This document shows positions 42,469 through 50,830 of a DNA stretch of 64,000 nucleotides, one piece after another (within the stretch, counting starts at the first letter, position 1; the number at the start of each line of letters is the position of its first letter). The stretch is from Patescibacteria group bacterium (GTDB lineage: Bacteria; Patescibacteriota; Patescibacteriia; 2-12-FULL-60-25): positions 62,001 through 126,000 of the forward strand of contig JAQURS010000001.1 of assembly GCA_028715505.1 (NCBI GenBank). The letters run 5' to 3'. A program made the translations under genes and the position numbers. A model generated the notes under the pieces. It was given only the letters and a program-made list of their open reading frames with translations, was not told where the DNA came from and ran no database searches.

Positions 42469-43377
42469 CTACGGTGCTTTTGGGGAGTCGCCCTCTCCGG
42501 GCTTGGGCTCCTCGCCGGCTGGCGCCTGCCATCCTTCCGCCAAAGGTTCGTCGAGCTTGAGTTCTCCTTCGGCCTTTTTGCGCTCGGGGAAACCGAGCTG
42601 CTCACGGATGGTGTCGAAGATCTTCTTGAAGCTTGAGGAAGGCAATCCTTCGAGCATGCTCTCGATGGGAATGATCCGTATGTCGTCATCGGGCTCGAAA
42701 GTCTTCTTGCGGGCGAAGTAGTCCAGACGCTGTATCATGACCTCGGCCAGAAGTTCTGGCTTGATCAGCTTGACGTAGTCCAGGGCGTTGATGGATTGGA
42801 GTAGCCGAAGCGGGTTGATCGGACGTTCGTGGAACTTGGTTGCTCCGTTGTCGTCTTCGTAGTGCCGTTCCAGCTCCAAGCAACTCGTGATGACCGTGGC
42901 CAGGAAGGCCTTGGTCGCCGGCGAGTTGTCGTTCCAGTCGATTCGTCCGACGAGTTGGTCGTAACGCTTTGCGCGGTCCGTGTGGACCATGAGCGATGAC
43001 GCGTCGAACATCCTGATCTGGTCAACTGCCAGCTTCGCGCTGGAAAGCCTGATCCTATCGAGCAGGTTGGCTTGCAGGTCGGCAGGCATGTCGCGGAAAG
43101 CAACGACCGGCAGGTCGGCGGAAATGCCTTCGAGCATGTACTTCAGCCGAAGGTCTGGCCGATCACCGGCTTCCCCGAGACGTTCCTTGATGCACCAGTC
43201 CTCGAGTTGGGCTTCGGCCGGGTACCAGGGTGGGGGACTCTCTGCCAAAGCCTTGAACCACTCGGCCATTATCTGGCAATCGAGATGGAGTTCGTAGAAC
43301 TTGGCGGCCTCGGCCTTGCGGGCATCGTCGAATTCGGGTTTGGGGTCCTTGTTCTTGTAAATGATAGGTTCGAACAT
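42469..43377 (-). CDS. Hypothetical 302-residue helical protein
   Basis: The start MFEPIIYKNKDPKPEF follows CTGGAGGAGACG; 13 upstream codons are rejected. Predicted to be mostly helical (FYELHLDCQIMAEWFKALAE; LLDRIRLSSAKLAVDQIRMF; KAFLATVITSCLELERHY), without membrane spans, ending in a Pro/Glu-rich tail (PAGEEPKPGEGDSPKAP). It is first in an operon with 41717-42436. No enzyme motif is seen. Confidence 0.6.
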   Translation of the reverse strand: MFEPIIYKNKDPKPEFDDARKAEAAKFYELHLDCQIMAEWFKALAESPPPWYPAEAQLEDWCIKERLGEAGDRPDLRLKYMLEGISADLPVVAFRDMPADLQANLLDRIRLSSAKLAVDQIRMFDASSLMVHTDRAKRYDQLVGRIDWNDNSPATKAFLATVITSCLELERHYEDDNGATKFHERPINPLRLLQSINALDYVKLIKPELLAEVMIQRLDYFARKKTFEPDDDIRIIPIESMLEGLPSSSFKKIFDTIREQLGFPERKKAEGELKLDEPLAEGWQAPAGEEPKPGEGDSPKAP

Positions 43378-43446
43378 CGTCTCCTCCAGTTTCGATGGCT
43401 GGGCAAAACTTCTCAAAAAATAAGGTTTTTGTCAACCTCCCGAGCA

Positions 43447-43476
43447 ACAAAAAGACCGCCTTGTAAGCGGTCTTTT
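43447..43476. terminator. Bidirectional terminator
   Basis: AAAAAGACCGC/GCGGTCTTTTT hairpin; it ends the 45172-43552 operon on the minus strand. Confidence 0.8.
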
Positions 43477-43551
43477 TGGCCTCTGAAAGCACCAAATATT
43501 GATGATCTCGGAGGTTGCCGCGTCGTCGAGAACCGACGGGCGGTAAGTGGC

Positions 43552-43809
43552 TCAGCGAAAGAGAGCCGAAAGGGCGGGGTAGTAGGCGATGGAGAGGACG
43601 ATGACGACCCCAAGAAAGGCGAGGATTACGGGGAAGCGGAGCCTCCGGCGCAAGCCTTCCAATACTTTGGTCTTTTCGAGCTCGTCCTTGAGTCCGGCGT
43701 TTTCACTCCGGAGCTTGGCAAGCTCTTCGTCCTTGTCCTTGATCAACATCTGATAGGCCTTGCAGATCTCGGCAGGATCCACTTGGCTTGGTAGCAGTCC
43801 CTCGGTCAT
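43552..43809 (-). CDS. Tail-anchored coiled-coil protein
   Basis: An 85-residue protein: a coiled coil (about residues 20-50, LIKDKDEELAKLRSENAGLK) followed by one C-terminal membrane span (FPVILAFLGVVIVLSIAYY). It starts 7 bases after the upstream lipoprotein gene's stop with GAGGACG as ribosome site, so the two are coupled. It may act as a scaffold at the membrane; this is inferred from topology only. Confidence 0.65.
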   Translation of the reverse strand: MTEGLLPSQVDPAEICKAYQMLIKDKDEELAKLRSENAGLKDELEKTKVLEGLRRRLRFPVILAFLGVVIVLSIAYYPALSALFR

Positions 43810-43816
43810 TACGTCC

Positions 43817-45172
43817 TCACTCGCAGCCGATGATGGCTGCCTTGGCGACGAAGGAGGCGTCCTTCTGTTGCTCGGTGTAGGCCACCATTATGCTATCGAG
43901 CGAATTGCCGACAGCTCGAGGGTAGTTCATGTAGTAACCCTTCACGTCCTGGACCACGACGAGCGGCTCCGTGATGGGCTTCATCGCGTCGTCAAAGACG
44001 CGAAGCTTCACCTTGAGCATCACTTGATCGTACTCGACGGCAGCGAGGCTGTTGCCGATTGATGACACCATCTGATCCCGAGGTACATCGAGAGTTGTCA
44101 CGTTTCCGCCGGACTGGCCGATGAGCGAGACGTGGGCGAAAAAATCACCGCCCTTGTTCTCATACCACCTTAGGGCAAAGAGGCCGTCGGGTCGCGCGGT
44201 CATCTCTCCAGTGTAGGCATCGTCGGCGGATCCGACAGGAAACTGCGCCAAATCGATTCGGATCATGGTGCTGTCCGCCTGTCGCAGAAAGACGCTGGCT
44301 GTTCGCGTGCCCTTGTCGTCCACCGTATTGACGGCCGCGCCGACTACGTCTCCCGAAACGGCCAAGCCAGTTACGGTATTCTGCACGTTCAGATCCTTGC
44401 CGCTCGCGAGCACGAGTTGATTGCCGATTACGCCGTTGGGAGCGACGTATCGGATGACGGCTGAGGATGTGTTGATCGTGAGGTCGAAGACGGTCTGGGA
44501 CATCCAGTAACCACCATTCTCCAGGCCGGCGAGATTCGCGGCGGGATAGGTTGGGTCTTCGTAGTCCACGGTCAGGGCATTGCCGATGACTCGGGCAGTC
44601 CGAAAGCGTTCGCCTTGGGTCGTCATGGCCGCGTAGCCCAGCAAGTATCCCTGTGGTGAGCCGTAAGCGACGATGCCGAACATGTCCGTGGTATCCGCCA
44701 CGGTCACGTCGCCTGCCGAGTTGCCTTCGAAATCCAGCGTCCTGAGCGCGCAGGTTGAGCCTGCCACGCACAAGGCTAGGCCAAAGCCCTTGGCGCCCAC
44801 GGCAGGAATGAAGGTCGGATCGGTTGCTCCGAAATCGACCGTGGTTTTGACGGCGCACTTCATGAGCGTCGTCGAAGTCTCGGCCTGAGCGTCCGCTTCC
44901 AACTCGGCATCCGGAGCCGCGGCTTCCGCTATGGCGTCCGAACCGGCGTCCGGTTCATCCGGGCACTGGCAGGGGTTGTACCCCGAGCCGTCGGACTTGC
45001 AGACCTGGACGCCTTTGTCGCCACCCAGGCAGCCGCAGCTGATCTGGGCACCGGAGATGCAGACGGACGCGGCCGCGTCGGGAAGGCCTTCGCCTTCTCC
45101 GATCAGGACATGGTCTTCGCAACCGACCAGAGCCACCAACGCAAACAACACCATCAACTTGAGATGTTTCAT
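43817..45172 (-). CDS. Lipoprotein with Cys-rich module and beta-propeller-like body
   Basis: A 451-residue lipoprotein: signal peptide MKHLKLMVLFALVALVGC with lipobox LVGC. Then a Cys-rich module (CISGAQISCGCLGGDKGVQ, VCKSDGSGYNPCQCP), an Asp/Ala linker, and a body with repeated strand pairs (VTVADTTDMFGIVAYGSPQG; NTVTGLAVSGDVVGAAVN) like a beta-propeller. The Cys module and DA-rich linker strongly resemble lipoproteins of Myxococcota, where this layout is frequent. AAAGGAA precedes the start. Its 5' leader contains the structured repeat at 45181-45314. Confidence 0.7.
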   Translation of the reverse strand: MKHLKLMVLFALVALVGCEDHVLIGEGEGLPDAAASVCISGAQISCGCLGGDKGVQVCKSDGSGYNPCQCPDEPDAGSDAIAEAAAPDAELEADAQAETSTTLMKCAVKTTVDFGATDPTFIPAVGAKGFGLALCVAGSTCALRTLDFEGNSAGDVTVADTTDMFGIVAYGSPQGYLLGYAAMTTQGERFRTARVIGNALTVDYEDPTYPAANLAGLENGGYWMSQTVFDLTINTSSAVIRYVAPNGVIGNQLVLASGKDLNVQNTVTGLAVSGDVVGAAVNTVDDKGTRTASVFLRQADSTMIRIDLAQFPVGSADDAYTGEMTARPDGLFALRWYENKGGDFFAHVSLIGQSGGNVTTLDVPRDQMVSSIGNSLAAVEYDQVMLKVKLRVFDDAMKPITEPLVVVQDVKGYYMNYPRAVGNSLDSIMVAYTEQQKDASFVAKAAIIGCE

Positions 45173-45180
45173 CTTCTATT

Positions 45181-45314
45181 CCTTTCGAAGAGCGTGTCGA
45201 GCCGAGCTCGACGGTTAGCGGTCGGGTGCCGCGGTCAGAGTCTGTTCCCGCTTAAAGCGCCAAACGTTTAGCGATTTAAGTGGGAGCCTCGAGAGTTCGA
45301 GGCGTGAGGAAGGT
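45181..45314 (-). repeat. Structured 5' leader repeat, copy 1
   Basis: A 134-base unit nearly identical to 46640-46774, each directly upstream of a lipoprotein start. Conserved hairpins: GTCGAGC/GCTCGAC (loop differs between copies), CTTAAA-x-CGC/GCG-x-TTTAAG (45251-45280) and GCCTCGA/TCGAGGC. In copy 2 the CGC/GCG pair is CGT/ACG, a compensatory change, so selection on RNA structure is likely. Confidence 0.75.
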
Positions 45315-45319
45315 ACGCG

Positions 45320-46630
45320 TCAGGGCTTGATGCCAAGCTCGACTTCGATGTCTGCTTGGGGGTACTTGAGCAGCCAGATGTAGTCGTCGGCCGAAGCGAG
45401 CGAGCTGCCCATCGTGTAGTCCACGAAGAAGTTATCCGCGATCAGGTACGTCCTGGCCTGGACCTCGCCTGGGTAAGGATAGATCCCTTCGAGAATCTGC
45501 GGCGAAGCCATCCGCAGGACATGGTGGTAGTCCACCACGTATCTCTTTGGATCTGTGGCGATGCCCATGATGTAAGCGCCGGGACGGCGAGTCACGTTGC
45601 CGCCGCCGAGGGGAATGGCGGCCAACTCAGCTTCGGTGATCTCGAGCACGTTCTGGCACACGGCATCATAGTCGTGAATCGGGATCGAATTGATATCAAG
45701 CGGCGCGTACCACGAGTCGAGCTCGATGCTCGTCGGGAAGACGTACCGCTTGCCGTTGCTGCCGAAGTAGTAGACGGAGTGGATGCCACTGGCTTTGATC
45801 AGATCGCCGGGTTTGAGATTTCCCAGGCTCACCTTCTTGAACGTGCCGCAGCAACCCAAATACGCTTTTTGCGGATCGGGGTCGTACGGGTCGCAGTAGA
45901 CAGCTTCCGAACTTGCTCCATCGCTGCCAGCGTCAGATCCAGCATCGTATCCTTCCGGCGGAGTCACGGTCTTGATCACGTCTTTGTGATTGATCACGAT
46001 TTCCGTATCTCCGTTGTCTGCCGATGCCAAAGCCACGGAAGCCTGGAACTGGTTGTTGTACAGTGTCCCAGGATAGGCTTCGTCGAGCGCGATGTTGATC
46101 GTAAAGCGCAGGTGGACGCATCCGTCAGCCTTGACCGTGAACGGATTGTGGAAGTCCGCGTAGGCGATCTGAGTTCCTGGTCCGCTGACGAGATTCACGG
46201 GTCCGGAAACGGTGTCCGCCCACCAATTGCCCCGCAGCCTCGCGCCGCTGAAGTTCCACTTGTCTTCTATGTGCAAGGGCTGGCCGTCTTGCAGGTTTTT
46301 GAGCTGCACGCGGATGTCCTTGGCGACGATGTCGCGGCAGGAATTGGCGCAATAGTTCATGCCCAAAAATACGGCGTCTTCAAACCCTGCCGGATAGGTG
46401 GAAAGGAAGTCCGGCTGGTTGCCTTCTTCTTTTTCCGTAATCGTCAGGGTCGGTTCGCAGCTGGCTTCGGCTTTGCCTCCGTCGGGTTGGACGGGGGGCG
46501 CGGCGTCGGTCGCGGGCGAGCTGGACGATGGCGTGACGAACGTCTGGTAATAGTTGTTCTCAACTTTCCCGCCGCACGCCATGCCAAGCGTAACCAACGC
46601 AAACGACGTCATCATCTTGATGAAGCTCAT
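45320..46630 (-). CDS. Lipoprotein with the shared KGSG/YRPG domain
   Basis: A 436-residue lipoprotein: signal peptide ending GMAC, then a Ser/Pro/Asp linker. Residues about 65-225 form a strand-rich domain (IRVQLKNLQDGQPLHIEDKW; FTVKADGCVHLRFTINIALD). A second Asp/Ser linker (YDAGSDAGSDGASSE) leads to a C-terminal domain (about 275-420): LIKASGIHSVYYFGSNGKRY, IPLGGGNVTRRPGAYIMGIA, TDPKRYVVDYHHVLR. This is the same domain as in the three secreted proteins at 54-57 kb, with an insertion. AAAGGGG precedes the start, and the structured leader repeat lies upstream. Confidence 0.7.
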   Translation of the reverse strand: MSFIKMMTSFALVTLGMACGGKVENNYYQTFVTPSSSSPATDAAPPVQPDGGKAEASCEPTLTITEKEEGNQPDFLSTYPAGFEDAVFLGMNYCANSCRDIVAKDIRVQLKNLQDGQPLHIEDKWNFSGARLRGNWWADTVSGPVNLVSGPGTQIAYADFHNPFTVKADGCVHLRFTINIALDEAYPGTLYNNQFQASVALASADNGDTEIVINHKDVIKTVTPPEGYDAGSDAGSDGASSEAVYCDPYDPDPQKAYLGCCGTFKKVSLGNLKPGDLIKASGIHSVYYFGSNGKRYVFPTSIELDSWYAPLDINSIPIHDYDAVCQNVLEITEAELAAIPLGGGNVTRRPGAYIMGIATDPKRYVVDYHHVLRMASPQILEGIYPYPGEVQARTYLIADNFFVDYTMGSSLASADDYIWLLKYPQADIEVELGIKP

Positions 46631-46639
46631 GTATTTGCC

Positions 46640-46774
46640 CCTTTCGAAGAGCGTGTCGAGCCAAGCTCGACGGTTAGCGGTCGGGTGCCGCGGTCAGAGT
46701 CTGTTCCCGCTTAAAGCGTCAAATGATTTAACGATTTAAGTGGGAGCCTCGAGAGTTCGAGGCGTGAGGAAGGT
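46640..46774 (-). repeat. Structured 5' leader repeat, copy 2
   Basis: A 135-base copy of 45181-45314. The stem at 46710-46740 shows the compensatory C-G to T-A exchange. Confidence 0.75.
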
Positions 46775-46804
46775 TCGATCGCGGCTCTGGCGAGCCACGG
46801 AATT

Positions 46805-48928
46805 TTAGTTGGAGAGGATGGTTGCCTTATCTCGGTTCTGGACCAAGTACGAGTTGGTCCAGTCCTTGGAGCCAAGCACCGAGGAGTTGTGGGGCAGCTC
46901 GCTTTGGTCGCTCCAGACCATGTCGCCGAGGACATGCCACCAAACATTTTGCCCATTGAGCTCCCCGATGTTGAAGACATTCGGGAAGCCTCCGTAAGGC
47001 GCGTACGAATCGTTGTTCAGGAGTTGGCCCCTCGCGACGGTGCTGGGTTGGTAGCTCAGGAACTTGGTCTTGACCGAGTTACCCGGGGTTGTGGTCAGGG
47101 TGACGGCTCGTAAGCAATACAGGTAACCCGATCCGCAGATGATGTCCTCATCGACCAGCGAAGCGGCGACCGTCAAATGCTCTTGGCTGGCAGGCTTGCA
47201 GCTCGTCTTGAGATCGGTGCCGAGGACGGCATCGGTAACGTTGAAGCTTGCCAGGTCGACCATCGTCGAACCGCGGTAAAGCTTGAAGTTGCAGACTTGC
47301 ACTCCACTCATCCCGCTAGTCTCAACGCTGAACATCTCTTGCTTGTACGCCGTGCAATCCGTCGGACTCGCCGCGGCGACCGAGACTTGCCAGCAGTGCA
47401 GAGCCATCTCCGCGTTGTAGAGCACGGGCGTGATTGGGTTATGCACGGTCACGATCGGCTTGACCTTGCGCAACACCATGGGATTCGGCTTGTCGCTCGG
47501 CGTGTACTTGGTCGGGATCTGGACGCCGTTTGAATCGGCGAACTTCACCAGGCGCAAGCACGGCGCGTGGCCGCTTCTCGAAACCGTGTTGTCGCCCGGA
47601 AACGAGCTGCTCGGCATGACGGGTTGCGTCTTGCCAAGGAGCGTTGCCTTGAGGCAGCCCTTGGCTGGAAGCGTCACACTGTCACCGGGATTGCCCATCC
47701 CGAAAGCGACTTGGAACATGTCGAAGGCCGATGAGCTCATGTGAGCCGTAGTCCCTTCGAAAGTTGAGTCGACCAAGGTGAAATCGCCACCCGCCCCATC
47801 GCAGGCTTGCTGGATGGTAGGGTAGGCGAATGTCACGGGGCTGTCGGTGAGATTGCAGACGTCCTGCTTGCTGAACTGATACATCGCATCGAAGCCAGCC
47901 ACGATGATGTCCGAAGCTGGCGTGTCAAGCGACGTCTTTACCTCGAGCACCGGTTGGAGCGGCAGGATCGTGAAGTTCGCGCTGGTCGTGTCAGGCGTCC
48001 AGAGGTACTCGTCCGAATTCATCGGACGGTCCACCGGCTCGTCTCCGCCAGCCTTCACAATCGCGCCCAATCCGATGTCCTGGATCTGGTATACCTGGTT
48101 GTAGAGTTCGCCGGGGGCGTCTTCCACGTTCCAGATATCCGTAACCACGCTCAGGATCTTGCACGTGCCAGCGTCCATGGAAACCGTGTCACCGTGAAAC
48201 TGCGCGCGTTGAGGCATGGTTTCTCCAGGACCGGTTTTGAGCTCGGTCGGCCCCATGACAGTCGTCGTGCCATCCTGCAACCTGATGGTGCGGAAGTAGC
48301 GGGTGCCCATCGAGCCTTCTGTCCTTGCGCCGTTCGAGACTTTCTGGAAGAAGAGCTCGTTGGAAAAGAGCTCGATCTTCTTGGTGGTGCAGAGCTGCAG
48401 CTTGTGAAGCTTGGCTCCATCCGTGCCGGCAACGAACTCCGTGGGCGATCCGGGTGAGCCGCTGATAGTCAGGATTGCCTGAGTACCAGCCTCGGCTTCC
48501 GCCTCGACAAGAGCATCGCTCTCGGCCTCGGCGTCCGCGTCAGCGCCGGTCTCGACTGCCAACGCATCCGCATCGGCATCGCTTCCGGCGTCCGCCTCGG
48601 TCGAAGTCTCGGCTCCGGAATCTGCTTCCGCGAGCGCGTCGGCTTCTGCCTCGGCTTGCGCGTCAGAATCGGTGGCCGCGTCCGTCGCGATCGCATCGTG
48701 TCCCGCGTCTTGCGGAACCCCGGGGCACTCGCAGGGATAGAATTCGTGGCCAGAGGCCTTGCAGATCTGGGTACCCTTGCCTTCCGCGCAACCGCACGAG
48801 ACTTGGGCGCCAGGAATGCAGCTCGGCGAGTTGTCGGTCGAAGCCAACTCCTCATCGGCGTCGTTTCGGCCGCCGCAGGCCGTAAACAGCACTGAGGCAA
48901 ACAGGCACAGCAAGATCTTCCAATTCAT
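46805..48928 (-). CDS. Large lipoprotein with Cys-rich module and DA-repeat linker
   Basis: A 707-residue lipoprotein: signal MNWKILLCLFASVLFTAC with lipobox FTAC. A Cys-rich module (CIPGAQVSCGCAEGKGTQIC, ASGHEFYPCECP) is homologous to that of the 43817 protein. Residues about 75-150 are an Asp/Ala/Glu repeat linker (SDAQAEAEADALAEADSGAE). The remaining 550 residues are strand-rich with scattered Cys pairs and no recognised domain. Codon repetition in the linker suggests expansion by slippage. CAAGGAGAGG precedes the start, with a promoter at 49014-49042. Confidence 0.7.
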   Translation of the reverse strand: MNWKILLCLFASVLFTACGGRNDADEELASTDNSPSCIPGAQVSCGCAEGKGTQICKASGHEFYPCECPGVPQDAGHDAIATDAATDSDAQAEAEADALAEADSGAETSTEADAGSDADADALAVETGADADAEAESDALVEAEAEAGTQAILTISGSPGSPTEFVAGTDGAKLHKLQLCTTKKIELFSNELFFQKVSNGARTEGSMGTRYFRTIRLQDGTTTVMGPTELKTGPGETMPQRAQFHGDTVSMDAGTCKILSVVTDIWNVEDAPGELYNQVYQIQDIGLGAIVKAGGDEPVDRPMNSDEYLWTPDTTSANFTILPLQPVLEVKTSLDTPASDIIVAGFDAMYQFSKQDVCNLTDSPVTFAYPTIQQACDGAGGDFTLVDSTFEGTTAHMSSSAFDMFQVAFGMGNPGDSVTLPAKGCLKATLLGKTQPVMPSSSFPGDNTVSRSGHAPCLRLVKFADSNGVQIPTKYTPSDKPNPMVLRKVKPIVTVHNPITPVLYNAEMALHCWQVSVAAASPTDCTAYKQEMFSVETSGMSGVQVCNFKLYRGSTMVDLASFNVTDAVLGTDLKTSCKPASQEHLTVAASLVDEDIICGSGYLYCLRAVTLTTTPGNSVKTKFLSYQPSTVARGQLLNNDSYAPYGGFPNVFNIGELNGQNVWWHVLGDMVWSDQSELPHNSSVLGSKDWTNSYLVQNRDKATILSN

Positions 48929-49013
48929 TGAACCTCTCCTTGTCTAAGGAACGGGTCGGGAACCGTTCCGTTTATCCGCCAAAGTTTTTCCCGTATGAAT
49001 CGATCACTTTTTG

Positions 49014-49042
49014 ACCTTATTTATTTTCGGCCAGTGAGTCAA
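49014..49042 (-). promoter_or_regulatory. Promoter of the 46805 gene
   Basis: TTGACT (49037-49042), 17-bp spacer, TAAGGT (49014-49019) on the minus strand. Confidence 0.6.
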
Positions 49043-49132
49043 CTCATATGGGATCCCGAACTCGCGAGGTAAATTTGCGGTTCAGGATACGTGAACATCC
49101 GGGATGGATGTTGGAAGGGGCGAAAGGGCGAA

Positions 49133-50068
49133 CTAGGCAGCGCAACTCATGTTCTCGAGCTTGATGAGGTCCGTTACTTGCTTGAGCTGATCCTTATCGA
49201 GGCCCGTCAGCTCAAGGAAACGAGGCATCACGCGTTTCTTGATCAGATCGACGTTCTGCTTCTTGATGCCGAACCGCTCGCCGATCTCGCGGAAACTCAG
49301 ATCGCCCTCAAAGCCCAGAAGTAGGCGGCAAATCTGCGTGTCCTGAGTGCCGAACTCGTCAGCCAGGTTGTCGAACGCCGTCAGGATCTTGGCCAGAAGA
49401 CGTTCGTATTTTTCCCAGAGCCGCTTTTCCGAGAGGAGCTCCTCGGCATCGGGATCTTCGTTGGCGACGCAGCCGGCATTCGTGAGTGACGAGTCGTCAT
49501 TCACGGGAGCCTGCAGGGCGATGTTCTTGGCGCTGATGGTGCCCAGATACCGCTCGACCTGTTCGATGCCCATGGCCTTGCAAGGCTTGTCGGTTCGCGC
49601 CTTCAGTTTGTTCAGGACATCTTCGGCCGTAGGAGGCTCTTCGAAATCCTTCTTCATCTGGCGTACTTTCCGGAGCTGCCTGCTCTGCCATTCCGTCATG
49701 CGGCACGGCTCGTGATCCGGACGGTTGGCGGCAACGTAGTCCCGGATCGCGTTGAATACGGTCCGGTTTCCGTACGCCATGACGTTGGCACGTTCAGGAT
49801 TGTAGGCCTGCGACGTGGCGATCATGTCCTGGAGAGCGAGAACGCCCTCATGGAGCAACTCGACGAGAGGCAGGCCCGAAAGGTAGAACTTCTTCGCGAT
49901 GATCAGTACGTCCATGATGCAGCTCGCGATGACCCGCACGTAAGCGTTTTGAAGGTCATCCTTGGAAGCCTCCGTGCCGCGGATTATGGCGAACAGCTTC
50001 ACGCGTTCTCCATCCGTGATGGTGGAAGGATATGAAGCGTATGCCTTGAGGTATTCGTGGAGTTCCAT
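49133..50068 (-). CDS. Sigma-70 family RNA polymerase sigma factor
   Basis: A 311-residue sigma factor. Region 2 is about residues 37-115 (DLQNAYVRVIASCIMDVLII, LPLVELLHEGVLALQDMIAT, YGNRTVFNAIRDYVAANRP), a region 3-like part follows (EEPPTAEDVLNKLKARTDKP), and region 4 lies near 240-295 (DTQICRLLLGFEGDLSFREI, GERFGIKKQNVDLIKKRVMP) with its helix-turn-helix. There is no region 1.1, so it is an alternative or accessory sigma. AAAGGATGG precedes the start. It sits in the lipoprotein block, and no anti-sigma gene is adjacent. Which promoters it serves is unknown. Confidence 0.85.
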   Translation of the reverse strand: MELHEYLKAYASYPSTITDGERVKLFAIIRGTEASKDDLQNAYVRVIASCIMDVLIIAKKFYLSGLPLVELLHEGVLALQDMIATSQAYNPERANVMAYGNRTVFNAIRDYVAANRPDHEPCRMTEWQSRQLRKVRQMKKDFEEPPTAEDVLNKLKARTDKPCKAMGIEQVERYLGTISAKNIALQAPVNDDSSLTNAGCVANEDPDAEELLSEKRLWEKYERLLAKILTAFDNLADEFGTQDTQICRLLLGFEGDLSFREIGERFGIKKQNVDLIKKRVMPRFLELTGLDKDQLKQVTDLIKLENMSCAA

Positions 50069-50204
50069 GGCAATCCATCCTTTCGGGGGTTGCTGAATGT
50101 CGGTTTGAAGGTACTGCGGTACTTCCGGTCCGAGTTACTCTGCTAGAGAGTCGCTCGGACTGGAGCCCGAGAGTTCGGGCAAAGGTGGGAGTGTTCGGTG
50201 GGAA
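50069..50204 (-). promoter_or_regulatory. Structured leader of the sigma factor gene
   Basis: The leader holds GCCCGA/TCGGGC, TCCGAG/CTCGGA and GGAAGTACC-type hairpins. The first has the same loop (ACTC) as the GCCTCGA/TCGAGGC hairpin of the two leader repeats at 45.2 and 46.7 kb, so it may be a diverged relative. Confidence 0.4.
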
Positions 50205-50606
50205 CTACTTGCGCTTGATGACCTTGGGCCACATGACTTCGACGCTGGCTTCGAGGCGCTTGAGCCGCTCGTCGAGATCCCTGAGCCGCTCGCTCTGGAA
50301 GGGAGCCATCTTGAGCTCCTTGCGAACGCGCTCGACCGTGTCGTAGATCGTCATGATCATCTGCTCATCGGCGAGAGCGCGGCTCTTGAGTTGCGCGCTT
50401 TCTTTGTCGAGCAGCCTGATGTTGTTCTCGAGCTGGCTGAGGCGCTGGTTCTGATCGGAGTCGAGACGCATGGTGCGTCCGTCCTGCCGGTCGAGGTAGG
50501 CCACCTTTCGCTCGAGTTCGTTTTGCGCCGCGCAGCCGGTAAGCGGCAACGCGAGGATGAGGGCCAGTACGGCCATGGAACCGGGTTTGCGGAGTCCGGG
50601 TTTCAT
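50205..50606 (-). CDS. Small coiled-coil lipoprotein
   Basis: A 133-residue lipoprotein with signal peptide and lipobox LTGC, followed by an almost continuous coiled coil (QNELERKVAYLDRQDGRTMR; LSQLENNIRLLDKESAQLKS; ERLRDLDERLKRLEASVEVM). The layout resembles Lpp or the N terminus of CpoB/YbgF. TAGGAGG precedes the start. The promoter at 50718-50746 is nearly consensus. It lies upstream of the sigma factor and may share its transcript. Confidence 0.7.
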   Translation of the reverse strand: MKPGLRKPGSMAVLALILALPLTGCAAQNELERKVAYLDRQDGRTMRLDSDQNQRLSQLENNIRLLDKESAQLKSRALADEQMIMTIYDTVERVRKELKMAPFQSERLRDLDERLKRLEASVEVMWPKVIKRK

Positions 50607-50717
50607 CTGAAATTCCTCCTAGGGACTTGGTTTAGCGACGGTTTAAGTCGGAGTCCCTGTCTTTACCCGTGATTTCCTCCTGGGCGAAGACAGAAATTCC
50701 GCTTAAAATAACTAAAA

Positions 50718-50746
50718 ATAATAGCATAAATTAGCCATTTTGTCAA
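50718..50746 (-). promoter_or_regulatory. Promoter of the 50205 lipoprotein
   Basis: TTGACA (50741-50746), 17-bp spacer, TATTAT (50718-50723) on the minus strand. The spacer begins AAATGGC, as in the regulator promoter at 12283. Confidence 0.75.
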
Positions 50747-50785
50747 GGCTGCTAGAGCAATATTTTGGCTAAGATTAGCAAAATC

Positions 50786-50809
50786 AAAATGGCTCAGTTG
50801 AGCCATTTT
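50786..50809. terminator. Terminator downstream of fba
   Basis: AAAATGGCTCA/TGAGCCATTTT perfect hairpin, usable on both strands. Confidence 0.75.
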
Positions 50810-50830
50810 GGAGTTTTTATCATTATATGG

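Noticed and set aside
41724-43794. Long plus-strand frames opposite the accessory operon
   Set aside because: They have no ribosome sites or domain signatures and mirror the minus-strand genes.
45356-46714. Long plus-strand reading frame of 452 codons
   Set aside because: It is antisense to the lipoprotein at 45320, which has a signal peptide, lipobox and ribosome site; the frame is open because of the GC-rich codon pattern.
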